Source of the DNA: Nonomuraea polychroma
GTDB lineage: Bacteria; Actinomycetota; Actinomycetes; Streptosporangiales; Streptosporangiaceae
Direction of reading: 5' to 3'
Assembly: GCF_004011505.1 (NCBI RefSeq)
Contig: NZ_SAUN01000001.1
Coordinates: 9,389,501-9,453,500, forward strand
Length of the DNA: 64,000 bases
The notes under the pieces are model-generated. The model was given only the letters and a program-made list of their open reading frames with translations. It had not been told where the DNA came from and made no database searches. Shown in pieces: positions 8,021 through 16,429 of this stretch. The position numbers were made by a program, and so were the translations under genes. Numbering within the stretch: the stretch's first letter is position 1; every line of letters begins with the position of its first letter.

Positions 8021-8760
8021 AACCGCCTGGTCTCCAGCACGCTTCGCAGGAACTCCCTGGTCCTGGCGTTCTCCGGGTCCGTGAAGACCTTCTCCGCGGG
8101 CCCTTTCTCCAGCAGCACGCCGCCGTCGAGAAAGCACACCGTGTCCGAGATCTCGCGGCAGAAACCCATCTCGTGAGTCGCCAGGATCATGGTCATGCCG
8201 GACTCCTTGAGCTCCCTGATGATCCCCAGCACCTCGACCACCAGCTCGGGGTCGAGCGCCGAGGTCACCTCGTCGAGCAACATGAGCCTGGGCTGCGTGG
8301 CCAGCGCCCGGATGATGGCCACCCGCTGCTGCTGCCCGCCCGACAGCTGGTCGGGGTACGCCCGCGCCTTGTCCGCCAGCCCGAACTTGGCGAGCAGCTC
8401 GTGCGCCTGCTCCTCCGCCTGCTCCCTGGCCGCCTTGTGCACCCGGCGCGGCGCGAGGGTGATGTTGTCCAGCACGGTCATGTGCGGGAACAGGTTGAAC
8501 GCCTGGAACACGATGCCCAGCCGCTTGCGCACGTCGTCGACGTTCACCCGGGGATCGGTGATCTCGTCGCCGTCCAGGAAGATCGTGCCGTCGTCCACCG
8601 TCTCCAGCAGGTTCACGCAGCGCAGCAGTGTGGACTTGCCCGACCCGGAGGCCCCGATCAGGCTCACCACCTCGTGCGGCTGCACCTCCAGGTCGATGCC
8701 GCGCAACACGTCGTGGCCGTGGAAGTTCTTCCACACCCCGTCGATCGTCAGAAGGCTCAT
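8017..8760 (-). CDS. Polar amino acid ABC transporter, ATP-binding protein
   Basis: Energises uptake of a polar amino acid (glutamate/glutamine type). 247 residues with Walker A (GASGSGKST), Q-loop (VFQAFNLFPHMT), ABC signature (LSGGQQQRV), Walker B (LMLLDEVTSALD) and switch histidine (ILATHEMGF). This is the HisP/GlnQ/GluA subfamily. ATG at 8760 overlaps the permease stop (ATGA). Last gene of a three-gene operon (binding protein, permease, ATPase); all junctions are 4-bp overlaps, so equal translation is expected. Confidence 0.95.
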   Translation of the reverse strand: MSLLTIDGVWKNFHGHDVLRGIDLEVQPHEVVSLIGASGSGKSTLLRCVNLLETVDDGTIFLDGDEITDPRVNVDDVRKRLGIVFQAFNLFPHMTVLDNITLAPRRVHKAAREQAEEQAHELLAKFGLADKARAYPDQLSGGQQQRVAIIRALATQPRLMLLDEVTSALDPELVVEVLGIIRELKESGMTMILATHEMGFCREISDTVCFLDGGVLLEKGPAEKVFTDPENARTREFLRSVLETRRF

Positions 8761-9596
8761 GCGCCACGCCTCCGGCGGGTGCGGGCGGCCAGGTGGTCGG
8801 TGAGCCTGGCCATGGGGATGGTGAGCAGGATGAACAGCAGCGCCGCCGCCAGGTAGGGCGTGTAGTTGAAGGTCTTGGTCACGTGGATCTGCGCCTGCCT
8901 GAGGGCCTCCAGCGGGCCGATGGTGGCCACCAGCGCCGTGTCCTTCTGCAGCGAGACGAAGTCGTTCAGCAGCGGCACCACGACCCTGCGCGTGGCCTGC
9001 GGCAGCACCACGAATCGCATGGTTTTGCCGTGGCTCAGCCCGAGCGAGCGGGCCGCCGCCACCTGGCTCGGGTGGATGGACTCGATGCCGGAGCGGAAGA
9101 CCTCGGCCACGTACGCGCCGTAGGACAGCGTCAACGCAATGATGCCCAGCGTCACCAGATCGGACGGGATGCCCTGGAGCCGGAGGGCGGGCAGCCCGAA
9201 CCCGATCAGATAGATCACCAGAATCGTCGGCACGCCGCGGAAGATGTCGGTGTAAAGCGTGGCCAGCGCCCGGATCGGGAAGAACGCGGGCGTCCTGATC
9301 CCTCTGGCGAGCGCCACCAAGAGCCCCACGACCAGGATCAGCACCTCCGCGATCAGAAAGATCTTGACGTTGAGCATGAACCCGCTCAGCACGTCGGGCA
9401 TCGCGTTGGCGAAATGCTTCCAGCTGAAGAACTTCTCCTGCACCCGCGGCCAGCCAGGCGAGTTCGTGACCCCCCACACGACCAGGACGATGAACACCAC
9501 CGTCGAGGTCGTCGCGATCGAGGCCGAGCGGCGAGCGTGCGACCTGCGGATCCGCTCCCGCTCAGCCTGCCGCTCGGATTTGACCCACTCGCTCAT
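8757..9596 (-). CDS. Polar amino acid ABC transporter, permease
   Basis: Membrane subunit of the importer, 279 residues from the ATG at 9596 that overlaps the binding-protein stop. An N-terminal cytoplasmic extension of about 30 charged residues precedes a first membrane segment, then a periplasmic stretch and four or five more helices. The HisM/GlnP-type coupling motif that docks the ATPase lies at about 180-200 (IHPSQVAAARSLGLSHGKTM). Only one permease gene is present, so the transporter probably uses a homodimer. Confidence 0.92.
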   Translation of the reverse strand: MSEWVKSERQAERERIRRSHARRSASIATTSTVVFIVLVVWGVTNSPGWPRVQEKFFSWKHFANAMPDVLSGFMLNVKIFLIAEVLILVVGLLVALARGIRTPAFFPIRALATLYTDIFRGVPTILVIYLIGFGLPALRLQGIPSDLVTLGIIALTLSYGAYVAEVFRSGIESIHPSQVAAARSLGLSHGKTMRFVVLPQATRRVVVPLLNDFVSLQKDTALVATIGPLEALRQAQIHVTKTFNYTPYLAAALLFILLTIPMARLTDHLAARTRRRRGA

Positions 9597-10450
9597 TTCA
9601 ACTCGGGAGCGCCCGCGGCCGAGCCGAGCCACTGCTGCTCGATCTTGGCCAGCTCACCCTTGGACTTCAGCGCATCCACGGCCTGGTCGACGCACGGCTT
9701 GAGCGGGCTGCCCTTCTCCATGACCAGTCCGAACTCCTCCGGCGCGCCACCAGTCGAGCTGAACTGCCCTATGATCTTCGAGTTCTCGACCTGCGCGGCG
9801 GTCACATAGAACGCCGTCGGCAGGTCCACGACCAGCGCGTCCACCTGCTTGTTCTTCAACGCGTTCACGGCGTCGATCTGCTCGTTGTACACGTTGGGGT
9901 CGTCCGCGGGCTGGATGATCTCCTGGACGGCGGCCAGCGAGGTTGTGCCCACCTGCACGCCGATCTTCGCGTCCTTCAGCTCGGCCAGGCTCTTGGCCCC
10001 GGCGTACTTACCGCCCTCAATGGCCACGACAGCCTGCTTGACCGTGTAGTAGCCCTTGCTGAAGTCGACCGCCTGAGCCCGCTCAGGCGTGATCGACACC
10101 TGGTTGATGTCGAAGTCGAACTGTTTCTCACCGGGCGCGAACGCGGAATCGAACTTGACAGTGCTCCACTGCACCTCACTCCGATCGAAGCCCAGCTCCC
10201 CTGCCACGGCAAAGGCGACCGCGCTCTCGAACCCCTGCCCGTTGCTCGGGTCGTCGTCCTTGAACCACGGCTCGAACGCCGGTTTGTCGGTCCCGATCGT
10301 CAACTTTCCGGGATTGATGAGCGCGAGCTGCTCCTTGGTACAGGCAGTGGACGTCGCCGGACTGGCTGACGTCGTGCTCGTCGTGTTGTCCACAGGCGCA
10401 CAACCAACGACCGCCACGGCCAGCGCAAGCAGCATGAAGGAACGGGCCAT
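9593..10450 (-). CDS. Polar amino acid ABC transporter, substrate-binding lipoprotein
   Basis: Captures the amino acid outside the membrane and delivers it to the permease. 285 residues with a lipoprotein signal peptide ending in the lipobox VVGC (Cys17) and a family 3 (PF00497-type) two-lobe domain starting at GKLTIGTDKPAFEPWF. The specificity (glutamate, glutamine, other) cannot be read from sequence alone. The ATG at 10450 has GGAGG 8 nt upstream. First gene of the operon. Its 5' coding part contains a perfect DnaA box (10386-10394). Confidence 0.92.
   Translation of the reverse strand: MARSFMLLALAVAVVGCAPVDNTTSTTSASPATSTACTKEQLALINPGKLTIGTDKPAFEPWFKDDDPSNGQGFESAVAFAVAGELGFDRSEVQWSTVKFDSAFAPGEKQFDFDINQVSITPERAQAVDFSKGYYTVKQAVVAIEGGKYAGAKSLAELKDAKIGVQVGTTSLAAVQEIIQPADDPNVYNEQIDAVNALKNKQVDALVVDLPTAFYVTAAQVENSKIIGQFSSTGGAPEEFGLVMEKGSPLKPCVDQAVDALKSKGELAKIEQQWLGSAAGAPELK
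10386..10394 (+). promoter_or_regulatory. Perfect DnaA box inside the binding-protein gene
   Basis: TTGTCCACA within the signal-peptide coding part of the ABC binding-protein gene. Confidence 0.45.
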
Positions 10451-10626
10451 GGCCTTGCCTCCAGGGGGAAACGTGCTAAGAACTACGGCATTCTACGCTG
10501 CCCGGACCACGGCAATCGGCCCAGGATGGGCTCGCGTAACGGCGCTCAGCCGGTGAAGGGTCAGCGGCCGTTTCCTGGAGGGCCATCAGCCGGCTACGGC
10601 GAGTGGGAAGCCACGGCACCGCGTAA

Positions 10627-10665
10627 CAAAAAGAAAAGAGCCCCACTCCTGAAGGAGGGGGCTCT
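10627..10665 (-). terminator. Rho-independent terminator of rpsF-ssb-rpsR-rplI
   Basis: Arms AGAGCCCC/GGGGCTCT with inner CTCCT/AGGAG form a strong stem at 10637-10665; on the minus strand it is followed by TTTTCTTTTTG. It lies 12 bases after the rplI stop codon. Confidence 0.9.
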
Positions 10666-10676
10666 GATCAGCGAGA

Positions 10677-11123
10677 TCAGCCCGCGACAACCTCAACATC
10701 CACAGAGGCAGACACCTCGGGGTGGAGCTTGACGGTGACGCGGTGGGCGCCGACGCTCTTGATCGGGTTGGGGATCTCGATGCGGCGGCGGTCGAGCGCG
10801 GGCCCGCCGGCGGCCTTGACCGCGTCGGCGATGTCGCCCGTGGTGATCGAGCCGAACAGGCGGCCGGACTCACCCGCGCGGGTGGCCAGGCGCACCCGCA
10901 GGGCGCCCAGTTGGCCGGCGACCTCCTTGGCGGTGCCAAGGTCGCGGATCTCGCGGGCGTCGCGAGCCTTCTTGAGCGTCTCGATCTGCTTCTCGGCCCC
11001 GCGGGTCCAGCGCATGGCGAAGCCGCGCGGGATCAGGTAGTTACGGCCGTAGCCGTCCTTGACCTCGACGACGTCGCCAGGGGCGCCGAGGCCGGAGACC
11101 TCGTTGGTGAGGATGAGCTTCAT
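10677..11123 (-). CDS. rplI: 50S ribosomal protein L9
   Basis: Binds 23S rRNA domain V and extends from the base of the L1 stalk. 148 residues with the N-terminal L9 signature (LGAPGDVVEVKDGYGRNYLI), the connecting helix and a C-terminal RNA-binding domain. Last gene of the rpsF-ssb-rpsR-rplI operon, followed by a clear terminator. Normal length. Confidence 0.97.
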   Translation of the reverse strand: MKLILTNEVSGLGAPGDVVEVKDGYGRNYLIPRGFAMRWTRGAEKQIETLKKARDAREIRDLGTAKEVAGQLGALRVRLATRAGESGRLFGSITTGDIADAVKAAGGPALDRRRIEIPNPIKSVGAHRVTVKLHPEVSASVDVEVVAG

Positions 11124-11138
11124 ATCGACAAGTCCTCC

Positions 11139-11375
11139 TTAGCGCGCGGTGCTCGTGTAGGGCAGCAGGGCCACCTCACGGGCGTTCTTGATCGCGGTCG
11201 CCACGTCACGCTGGTGCTGGGTGCAGTTGCCCGTCACCCGGCGCGCACGGATCTTGCCGCGGTCGGAGATGAACTTCCGCAGCAGCGCCGTGTCCTTGTA
11301 GTCGACGTAGGAGATCTTGTCGTGGCAGAACAGGCAAACCTTCTTCTTGGGCTTGCGCAGTGCCGGCTTAGCCAT
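11139..11375 (-). CDS. rpsR: 30S ribosomal protein S18 (zinc-ribbon form)
   Basis: Pairs with S6 on the platform of the small subunit. 78 residues, with S18 core KFISDRGKIRARRVTG. It carries CLFC near the N-terminus and GNC at about residue 50, the cysteine-containing (zinc-binding) version; actinobacteria often have a second, zinc-free copy elsewhere that is used under zinc starvation. Sits between ssb and rplI as usual. Confidence 0.96.
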   Translation of the reverse strand: MAKPALRKPKKKVCLFCHDKISYVDYKDTALLRKFISDRGKIRARRVTGNCTQHQRDVATAIKNAREVALLPYTSTAR

Positions 11376-11438
11376 CGTGGTGCTCCTTTCAGAGCCCCGC
11401 CTTTGGGGCGGGAATGGACTCGGACTTGTGGATGTGGA

Positions 11439-11996
11439 CTAGAAGGGAGGCTCGTCGCTGAAGTCGTTGCCGCCGCCGAAGCCGCCGCCGCCCTGCTGGC
11501 CGCCACCGTAGTTGCCGCCGCCGCCACCCTGGAAGCCGCCGGGGCTCGCGCCCTGGGGCGGGGCGGGTGACGCGGAGGCCCACGGGTCGTCGGCCGGGCC
11601 GCCGCCGAAGCCGCCGCCACCGCCCTGACGGGAGGTGCGGTTGACCTTGGCGGTGGCGTTACGCAGGGACGGGCCGACCTCGTCGACCTCGACCTCGTAG
11701 ACGGTGCGCTTCTCGCCTTCCTTGGTCTCGTAAGACCGCTGTTTGAGCCGCCCCTGCACGATGACCCGCATGCCGCGCTGGAGGCTCTCGGCGGCGTTCT
11801 CCGCCGCCTGCCGCCACACGTTGCAGGTCAGGAAGAGGCTCTCGCCATCTTTCCACTCGTTGGTCTGGCGATCCATGAACCGCGGAGTGGACGCGATGCG
11901 GAATCGAGCCACCGCTTGCCCCGTCGGGGTGAAGCGCAGCTCCGGGTCGTCGACGAGGTTGCCGACGATGGTGATTACGGTGTCGCCTGCTGCCAT
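11439..11996 (-). CDS. ssb: Single-stranded DNA-binding protein
   Basis: Coats single-stranded DNA at forks and recruits repair and replication partners. 185 residues: an OB fold (1-115, TVITIVGNLVDDPELRFTP at the start), a glycine-rich disordered linker (about 123-175) and the acidic interaction tip ending DFSDEPPF. The operon partner rpsF and the intact tip identify the essential paralogue (SsbA). The glycine-rich linker is coded by repeated GGC/GGT codons. Confidence 0.97.
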   Translation of the reverse strand: MAAGDTVITIVGNLVDDPELRFTPTGQAVARFRIASTPRFMDRQTNEWKDGESLFLTCNVWRQAAENAAESLQRGMRVIVQGRLKQRSYETKEGEKRTVYEVEVDEVGPSLRNATAKVNRTSRQGGGGGFGGGPADDPWASASPAPPQGASPGGFQGGGGGNYGGGQQGGGGFGGGNDFSDEPPF

Positions 11997-12074
11997 GGCT
12001 TGCGCTCGCCTTCCTGCACGCCTTCGCTTGGGTTACGGCTCAGACTACGGGTGTCCCCCGACAAAAGCCGGGGG

Positions 12075-12365
12075 TTAGTGCACGTCGGGCCGCAGGACCT
12101 TGGTGCGCAGGATGCCCTCGTTGAGGTTCATCTGGCGGTCGAGCTCCTTGACCGTCGCGGGCTCCGCGGACAGGTCGATGACGGCGTAAATGCCCTCGGA
12201 CTTCTTGTTGATGTCGTACGCGAGCCGGCGACGGCCCCAGACGTCGACCTTCTCCACGGTGCCGCCGTCGTTGCGGACCACGGTGAGGAACTGGTCGAGG
12301 GACGGCGCGACGGTGCGCTCATCGAGCGAAGGGTCCAGGATGACCATTACTTCGTAACGACGCAT
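12075..12365 (-). CDS. rpsF: 30S ribosomal protein S6
   Basis: Ribosomal platform protein that dimerises with S18. 96 residues from the ATG at 12365 (MRRYEVMVILDPSLDERTV); the open frame extends upstream without S6-like sequence. First gene of the rpsF-ssb-rpsR-rplI operon. Core S6 features are present (KKSEGIYAVIDLSAEPATVKE region). Confidence 0.97.
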   Translation of the reverse strand: MRRYEVMVILDPSLDERTVAPSLDQFLTVVRNDGGTVEKVDVWGRRRLAYDINKKSEGIYAVIDLSAEPATVKELDRQMNLNEGILRTKVLRPDVH

Positions 12366-12558
12366 GCGGGACTCCAACCTCCTCTGGACTCTTGCGGTCA
12401 CGACACTCTGCCGTGACAGGAGGACGCTGGCGTTGGAACCCGGGGCGCCCACTTCGGCACCGCCGGGCGACGGATCACCCATCACAACGCAGCGTGCCCC
12501 AGGTTACCAGCCACAAGTACGTGGGAAGGCCTTTAGGAAACCTAAGGGGGTGGTGGCT
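12366..12558. promoter_or_regulatory. Divergent region between rpsF and a small membrane protein gene
   Basis: 193 bases with no convincing gene. It must hold the rpsF operon promoter and, on the other strand, that of the following small gene. No confident -35/-10 pair was found. Confidence 0.4.
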
Positions 12559-12873
12559 GTGCCACATGTGCTTCAACCCTCGGAGAGGGAACGGTTCAGG
12601 CTCACGCTCAACACGGACGGACGTGCACATCCTGTCGAGAACGTTCTGGCCGTCGCGACGCTCCTGTGCGGCATCGTGGCATTCGTCTCGACGTTCTGGA
12701 CCTCCGCGCACGCCATCTCGGCCTGGTTCGGCACACTCGGCTTCGGCGTGGGTCTCTACTCTCAGTACGTCTCCGCGACCACGCCGCAACGTTCGCTCAA
12801 CATCGTCGGGCTGGTGGGATCGTTCGTCGGGGCCGCGCTCGGCATCGCCCACGGCGGGTTCCTCCCCCACTGA
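12559..12873 (+). CDS. Small three-helix membrane protein, function unknown
   Basis: 104 residues from a GTG at 12559 with AAGGGGG 8 nt upstream. A short charged N-terminus is followed by three hydrophobic segments (about 32-53, 58-77 and 83-102). I do not recognise a named family; a small conserved membrane protein next to rpsF occurs in several actinomycetes. The gene is divergent from rpsF and ends just before a strong hairpin terminator, which supports a real transcription unit. No catalytic motif is visible. Confidence 0.65.
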   Translation: MPHVLQPSERERFRLTLNTDGRAHPVENVLAVATLLCGIVAFVSTFWTSAHAISAWFGTLGFGVGLYSQYVSATTPQRSLNIVGLVGSFVGAALGIAHGGFLPH

Positions 12874-12879
12874 CGAGCG

Positions 12880-12917
12880 ACGGCCCCGGATTCCACAGGA
12901 ACCGGGGCCGTTCGTTT
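12880..12917 (+). terminator. Terminator after small membrane protein gene
   Basis: ACGGCCCCGG (12880-12889) pairs with CCGGGGCCGT (12902-12911), followed by TCGTTT. It lies between convergent genes and may stop transcription from both sides, though the T-rich side favours the plus strand. Confidence 0.8.
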
Positions 12918-12924
12918 ATGTCGT

Positions 12925-13101
12925 TCATCCGATGTGCAGATCTATGCCGAGCAGGACCAGGAACCAGAGGAACACCGCGAGCAACGCCTCCGCGAGGTCC
13001 CGCAGCAGCCCCGGGGTGATGTAGTCGTACAGCCAGGCCACGTAGATCCCGATCACCACGTAAATCAATAAGATCAGCGCCCGCCAGCGCCACCTTGTCA
13101 T
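12925..13101 (-). CDS. Very small membrane protein, function unknown
   Basis: 58 residues from an ATG at 13101 with GAGGAG 8 nt upstream. A basic start (MTRWRWRA) precedes a hydrophobic segment (LILLIYVVIGIYVAWLY), a short polar loop (DYITPGLLRD) and a second hydrophobic segment (about 36-54), so it is probably a two-helix hairpin protein. No family recognised. The strong ribosome site and a shared downstream terminator support translation. It is divergent from the endonuclease IV gene. Confidence 0.6.
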   Translation of the reverse strand: MTRWRWRALILLIYVVIGIYVAWLYDYITPGLLRDLAEALLAVFLWFLVLLGIDLHIG

Positions 13102-13177
13102 AGCGTTTCTCCTCGGGTAGGGGGTGCTCTGCGACTGCCCGAACGCCCTGCCCGCAAACGCGCTCATGGTCGCGCTC

Positions 13178-13212
13178 GCCTGGGGCTTGCGCTGGTTACG
13201 CAAGCCCCAGGC
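13178..13212. repeat. Perfect 14-bp inverted repeat between divergent genes
   Basis: GCCTGGGGCTTGCG and CGCAAGCCCCAGGC flank a 7-base loop (CTGGTTA). There is no T tract on either side, and the repeat ends 26 bases before the endonuclease IV start. It could be an operator, a cruciform, or part of an mRNA leader. Confidence 0.7.
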
Positions 13213-13238
13213 GCGCCGCTCTGGATAAGCTCGGTGGC

Positions 13239-13982
13239 ATGGTGCGCATCGGAGCTCATGTCGATCAGGACGACCCCGCCGCTCACGCCGAGGAGGTCGG
13301 GGCCGAGGTGGTGCAGTTCTTCCTCGGGGACCCCCAGGGATATGACAAGCCCGTGCTGCCCGCCAAGCCGGTCCAGGGCGTGGACATCTACATCCACGCG
13401 CCTTACCTGATCAACGTGGCGACGACCAACAACCGCATCAGGATCCCCAGTCGCAAGCTGCTGGAGCAGCACCTGAAGGCGGCCGCGGGGCTCGGCGCGA
13501 AGGCGCTGATCGTGCACGGCGGCCACGTCAACAAGAACGACGACCCGCAGAAGGGGTTCGACAACTGGCGCAAGGTGTTCGAGCGCATGGAGTGCCCGAT
13601 CCCCGTGCTGATCGAGAACACCGCGGGCGGCGGCAACGCGATGGCGCGCAAGCTGGAGCGCATCGCCCGCCTCTGGGATGCGCTCGACGGCTTCGACGTG
13701 GGCTTCTGCCTCGACACCTGCCACGCCCACGCGGGCGGCGAAGAGCTGATCGACCTGGTCGACCGGGTCAAGGCCATCACCGGCCGCATCGATCTCGTCC
13801 ACTGCAACGACTCGCGCGACGACTTCGACTCCGGCGCCGACCGCCACGCCAACCTGGGCCAGGGGAAGATCGACTCTGAGCTGATCCTGGCGGTCTGCCG
13901 GGCGGCCGGGGCCCCGATCGTGGTGGAGACGCCTGCCGCCGGTCAGGCGGACGACATCGCGTTCCTGAGGAAAAACCTCTAG
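13239..13982 (+). CDS. nfo: Endonuclease IV-type apurinic/apyrimidinic endonuclease
   Basis: Zinc-dependent TIM-barrel enzyme that nicks DNA 5' to abasic sites in base-excision repair. 247 residues. Metal-site motifs of the Nfo family are visible: VHGGHVNK, IENTAGGG, CLDTCHAHAGG, HCNDSRDDFDSGADRH with LGQGKI, and VVETPA near the end. The start (ATG 13239) has no clear ribosome site. Slightly shorter than E. coli Nfo (285) but all three signatures are present. Confidence 0.9.
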   Translation: MVRIGAHVDQDDPAAHAEEVGAEVVQFFLGDPQGYDKPVLPAKPVQGVDIYIHAPYLINVATTNNRIRIPSRKLLEQHLKAAAGLGAKALIVHGGHVNKNDDPQKGFDNWRKVFERMECPIPVLIENTAGGGNAMARKLERIARLWDALDGFDVGFCLDTCHAHAGGEELIDLVDRVKAITGRIDLVHCNDSRDDFDSGADRHANLGQGKIDSELILAVCRAAGAPIVVETPAAGQADDIAFLRKNL

Positions 13983-13997
13983 CGAATACACACAGCC

Positions 13998-14006
13998 TGT
14001 GGATAA
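13998..14006 (-). promoter_or_regulatory. Perfect DnaA box downstream of nfo
   Basis: TGTGGATAA, exact complement of TTATCCACA, lies in the gap between the convergent nfo and mannosyltransferase genes. Confidence 0.5.
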
Positions 14007-14045
14007 CTTCCCTGGATTACCGAGACCAAGAAGCGGGTATACATA

Positions 14046-15110
14046 TCAGCCAGCCCACGCCCCGCTGAGAAACCGGGCGGTGTTCACCAGCATGAGCGGC
14101 CCCGAGATCAGGCCGTAGAGCACGAGCACCCACGCCTTCCTGGTCGCGACCTTGGCGACCAGGACCCACAGCGGGAACCACAACACCAGCGAGCGCGGGA
14201 TCGACAGGTAGTAAGCCGAGGTCATCAGAGCGGCCGCCTGCGCCCCGGTGTAGGTCAGCTCGCTCCACCTGCGCAGCAGGAGCAGCCACACCAGCACCGC
14301 GACCGCCACCACGGCCCCGGCGATCTCCATGCGGAAGGCCACCGCGAAGTCGTCGGTTCCCATGGCCGAGCGCCAGGTCGTCTTCCACGCCTCCCACGGC
14401 CACTCGAACTCGCGCCCCCAGCCTGCCTCCTGCGCGTGCTTCCACGCCAGCCAGTCGCCCGACCTGCTGTAGTGGTAATAGGAGTACGCCACCAGCGGCA
14501 GGAACGGCACGACCAGCCACCCGGCCCGCCGCGGCGAGTCCCGGCTCGCGACGAACTCCACGACGAGCGCGACCGCCAGGAACAACCCCGTGATCCGCAC
14601 GCATGACGCCCCCGCCGCGAGTAACACGGCCTGCGCCCAGTGTCCCTGCCTGGCGGCCAGCCACGCGGGAATGGCGAAGGCCAGGAAGAGCGTCTCGCTG
14701 TAGCCCGCGACCAGGAACACGGCCATCGGGAAGGCCAGCAGCGCCAGCACGGCCATCCACCCGTTGGCGCCCTCGAACTCGGCCAGCCTGGCCAGCGCCA
14801 CCATGGCCACCGCACCCGCCACCAGCGAGACGAGCAGCCCGGCCGCCGCCCAGTCCGGCACGACGAAGTGCACCAGCCGCAGCACGGCGGGCAGGCCGGG
14901 GAAGAACGCGGGCAACCCCGCGTCCGGCGGTCTGCCGGGCTCGCCGTCGTAGCCGTACTGGGCGATCGTGATGAACAGCCCGGCATCCCACTTGCGCCAC
15001 TTATCCAGGTATTCGCCCAGCGTCACGCCGAGTAACGTCGCGATCAGCAACCCAGCCCGCGAGCCGAACCAGAGCAGCAGCGCGTCCCGGCTCGCCGAGC
15101 GAGTGATCAT
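14046..15110 (-). CDS. PIG-V-like mannosyltransferase family membrane protein
   Basis: Probable polyprenyl-phosphate-sugar-dependent glycosyltransferase acting at the outer face of the membrane. 354 residues with about eight or nine hydrophobic segments. An early loop holds KWDAGLFITIAQYGY, matching the WD-containing first loop of the GT-C PIG-V/Mannosyl_trans2 family, followed by FFPGLPAVLRLVH. The donor and acceptor are unknown. Last gene of a PBP-GT87-PIG-V operon with 4-bp overlaps, which suggests work on cell-wall or lipid-linked glycans. Confidence 0.75.
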   Translation of the reverse strand: MITRSASRDALLLWFGSRAGLLIATLLGVTLGEYLDKWRKWDAGLFITIAQYGYDGEPGRPPDAGLPAFFPGLPAVLRLVHFVVPDWAAAGLLVSLVAGAVAMVALARLAEFEGANGWMAVLALLAFPMAVFLVAGYSETLFLAFAIPAWLAARQGHWAQAVLLAAGASCVRITGLFLAVALVVEFVASRDSPRRAGWLVVPFLPLVAYSYYHYSRSGDWLAWKHAQEAGWGREFEWPWEAWKTTWRSAMGTDDFAVAFRMEIAGAVVAVAVLVWLLLLRRWSELTYTGAQAAALMTSAYYLSIPRSLVLWFPLWVLVAKVATRKAWVLVLYGLISGPLMLVNTARFLSGAWAG

Positions 15111-16429
15111 CGTACGGCGGACGCCAGCGTGAACCGGTCAGGCGTATCGTCGAAGACGCCGCCCGCCTGGTCATCGATGTCGGCCTGCCGTACGACGTCC
15201 TTGTCCGGCCGCAGGATGTCCCGCACCACGAACGCCATCATGATCCCGATCGTGATGATGCGCCCCCAGACGGCGGTGAAGTATGTGTCGTCACCGATGC
15301 CCAGGTCGTCCCGCTCCAGCGGCGGCTGGGACAGCAGGTAGAGCCAGATGGCCGCGAAATACCAGACCTCGGCCAGCTGCCAGAGCGCGAGCGGCTTCCA
15401 GTTGGGCCGGGCAAGCACCGCGAACGGCACCAGCCAGAGCACGAACTGCGGCGACCACACCTTGTTCGTCATCATGAAGGCGGCCAGCGCCAGGAAGCAG
15501 ATCTGCGCCAGCCGCGGCCGGCGCGGCGCGGCCAGCGTCAGCACGGCGATGCCCAGGCACAGGGCGCCGAGCGACAACATGCCGAGCGTGCTGACGTCCC
15601 ACTCGCCGAGGATGGGCCAGCCCTTGTTCTGGAAGAACAGCCACGGCGACCCCCAGTCCACCCCGCGCTCCTGGGAGAAGACGTAGAACCTGCGCCATCC
15701 CTCCCAAGCGAAGATCATGAACGGCGCGTTGACCACGATCCACGCGCCCGCCGCCGAAGCGATCGTGATCAGAAACGGCCGCCATCGCCCGGTACGCCAC
15801 GTGAGCAGGAACAACGCGCCCACGAACATGAGCGGGTAGAACTTCGTCGCGATCGCCAGCCCGAGCAGCACCCCGGCGAGCACCTGCCGGCGCCGCGCCC
15901 AGGCCAGCAGCATGCCCATCGACAGCGCGCCCGCGACCAGGTCCCAGTTGATGTACGCGGCCAGCACCACGGCCGGCGAGATCGCGTACCAGAGCGCGTC
16001 CCACCTCCGCGCCGGCCCGGCCACCGCCGCCATCAGCAGCACGCCGGCCACGAGGCACATGCCGAGCAGGATCACCGTCAGGTCGTAGAACCTGACCGCC
16101 TGGGCGACCCTGTCGAGCTCCAGCGCCCTGGCGATCCAGCTGATCACCTGCATGACCTCGCCCAGCACCACCGGGTACTCGACCTGTTTGTCGAAGTCCA
16201 CGTGGGCGAAGTACGGGTTCTCGGTGGCCAGCTGCCGGTCGAAGTAGAGCGGGTAGATGTCGGTGTAACAGAAGTTCGTGTACGTCGAGACCTGGTCGTT
16301 CCAGCCGCCGGTGCGGCACGGCAGCCGCACCACGTACGCGAGCGTCGCCCCCAGGGCCGCGATCAGCCCCAGGGGAAGGTACGGCACGGCACGCGCCATC
16401 AGCGGGACGCGTGCCTCCGTGCTCGTCAC
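15107..16429 (-). CDS. Glycosyltransferase 87 family (DUF2029) membrane protein
   Basis: GT-C fold mannosyl- or arabinosyltransferase using polyprenyl phosphate donors. 440 residues, about ten hydrophobic segments; the first loop has the acidic/aromatic pattern of the family (NFCYTDIYPLYFDRQL and VEYPVVLGEV). GTG start overlaps the PBP stop (GTGA). The same PBP-GT87 pairing occurs in other actinomycetes near the ssb-dnaB locus, so the link to envelope assembly is conserved. The sugar is not predictable from sequence. Confidence 0.82.
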   Translation of the reverse strand: MTSTEARVPLMARAVPYLPLGLIAALGATLAYVVRLPCRTGGWNDQVSTYTNFCYTDIYPLYFDRQLATENPYFAHVDFDKQVEYPVVLGEVMQVISWIARALELDRVAQAVRFYDLTVILLGMCLVAGVLLMAAVAGPARRWDALWYAISPAVVLAAYINWDLVAGALSMGMLLAWARRRQVLAGVLLGLAIATKFYPLMFVGALFLLTWRTGRWRPFLITIASAAGAWIVVNAPFMIFAWEGWRRFYVFSQERGVDWGSPWLFFQNKGWPILGEWDVSTLGMLSLGALCLGIAVLTLAAPRRPRLAQICFLALAAFMMTNKVWSPQFVLWLVPFAVLARPNWKPLALWQLAEVWYFAAIWLYLLSQPPLERDDLGIGDDTYFTAVWGRIITIGIMMAFVVRDILRPDKDVVRQADIDDQAGGVFDDTPDRFTLASAVR

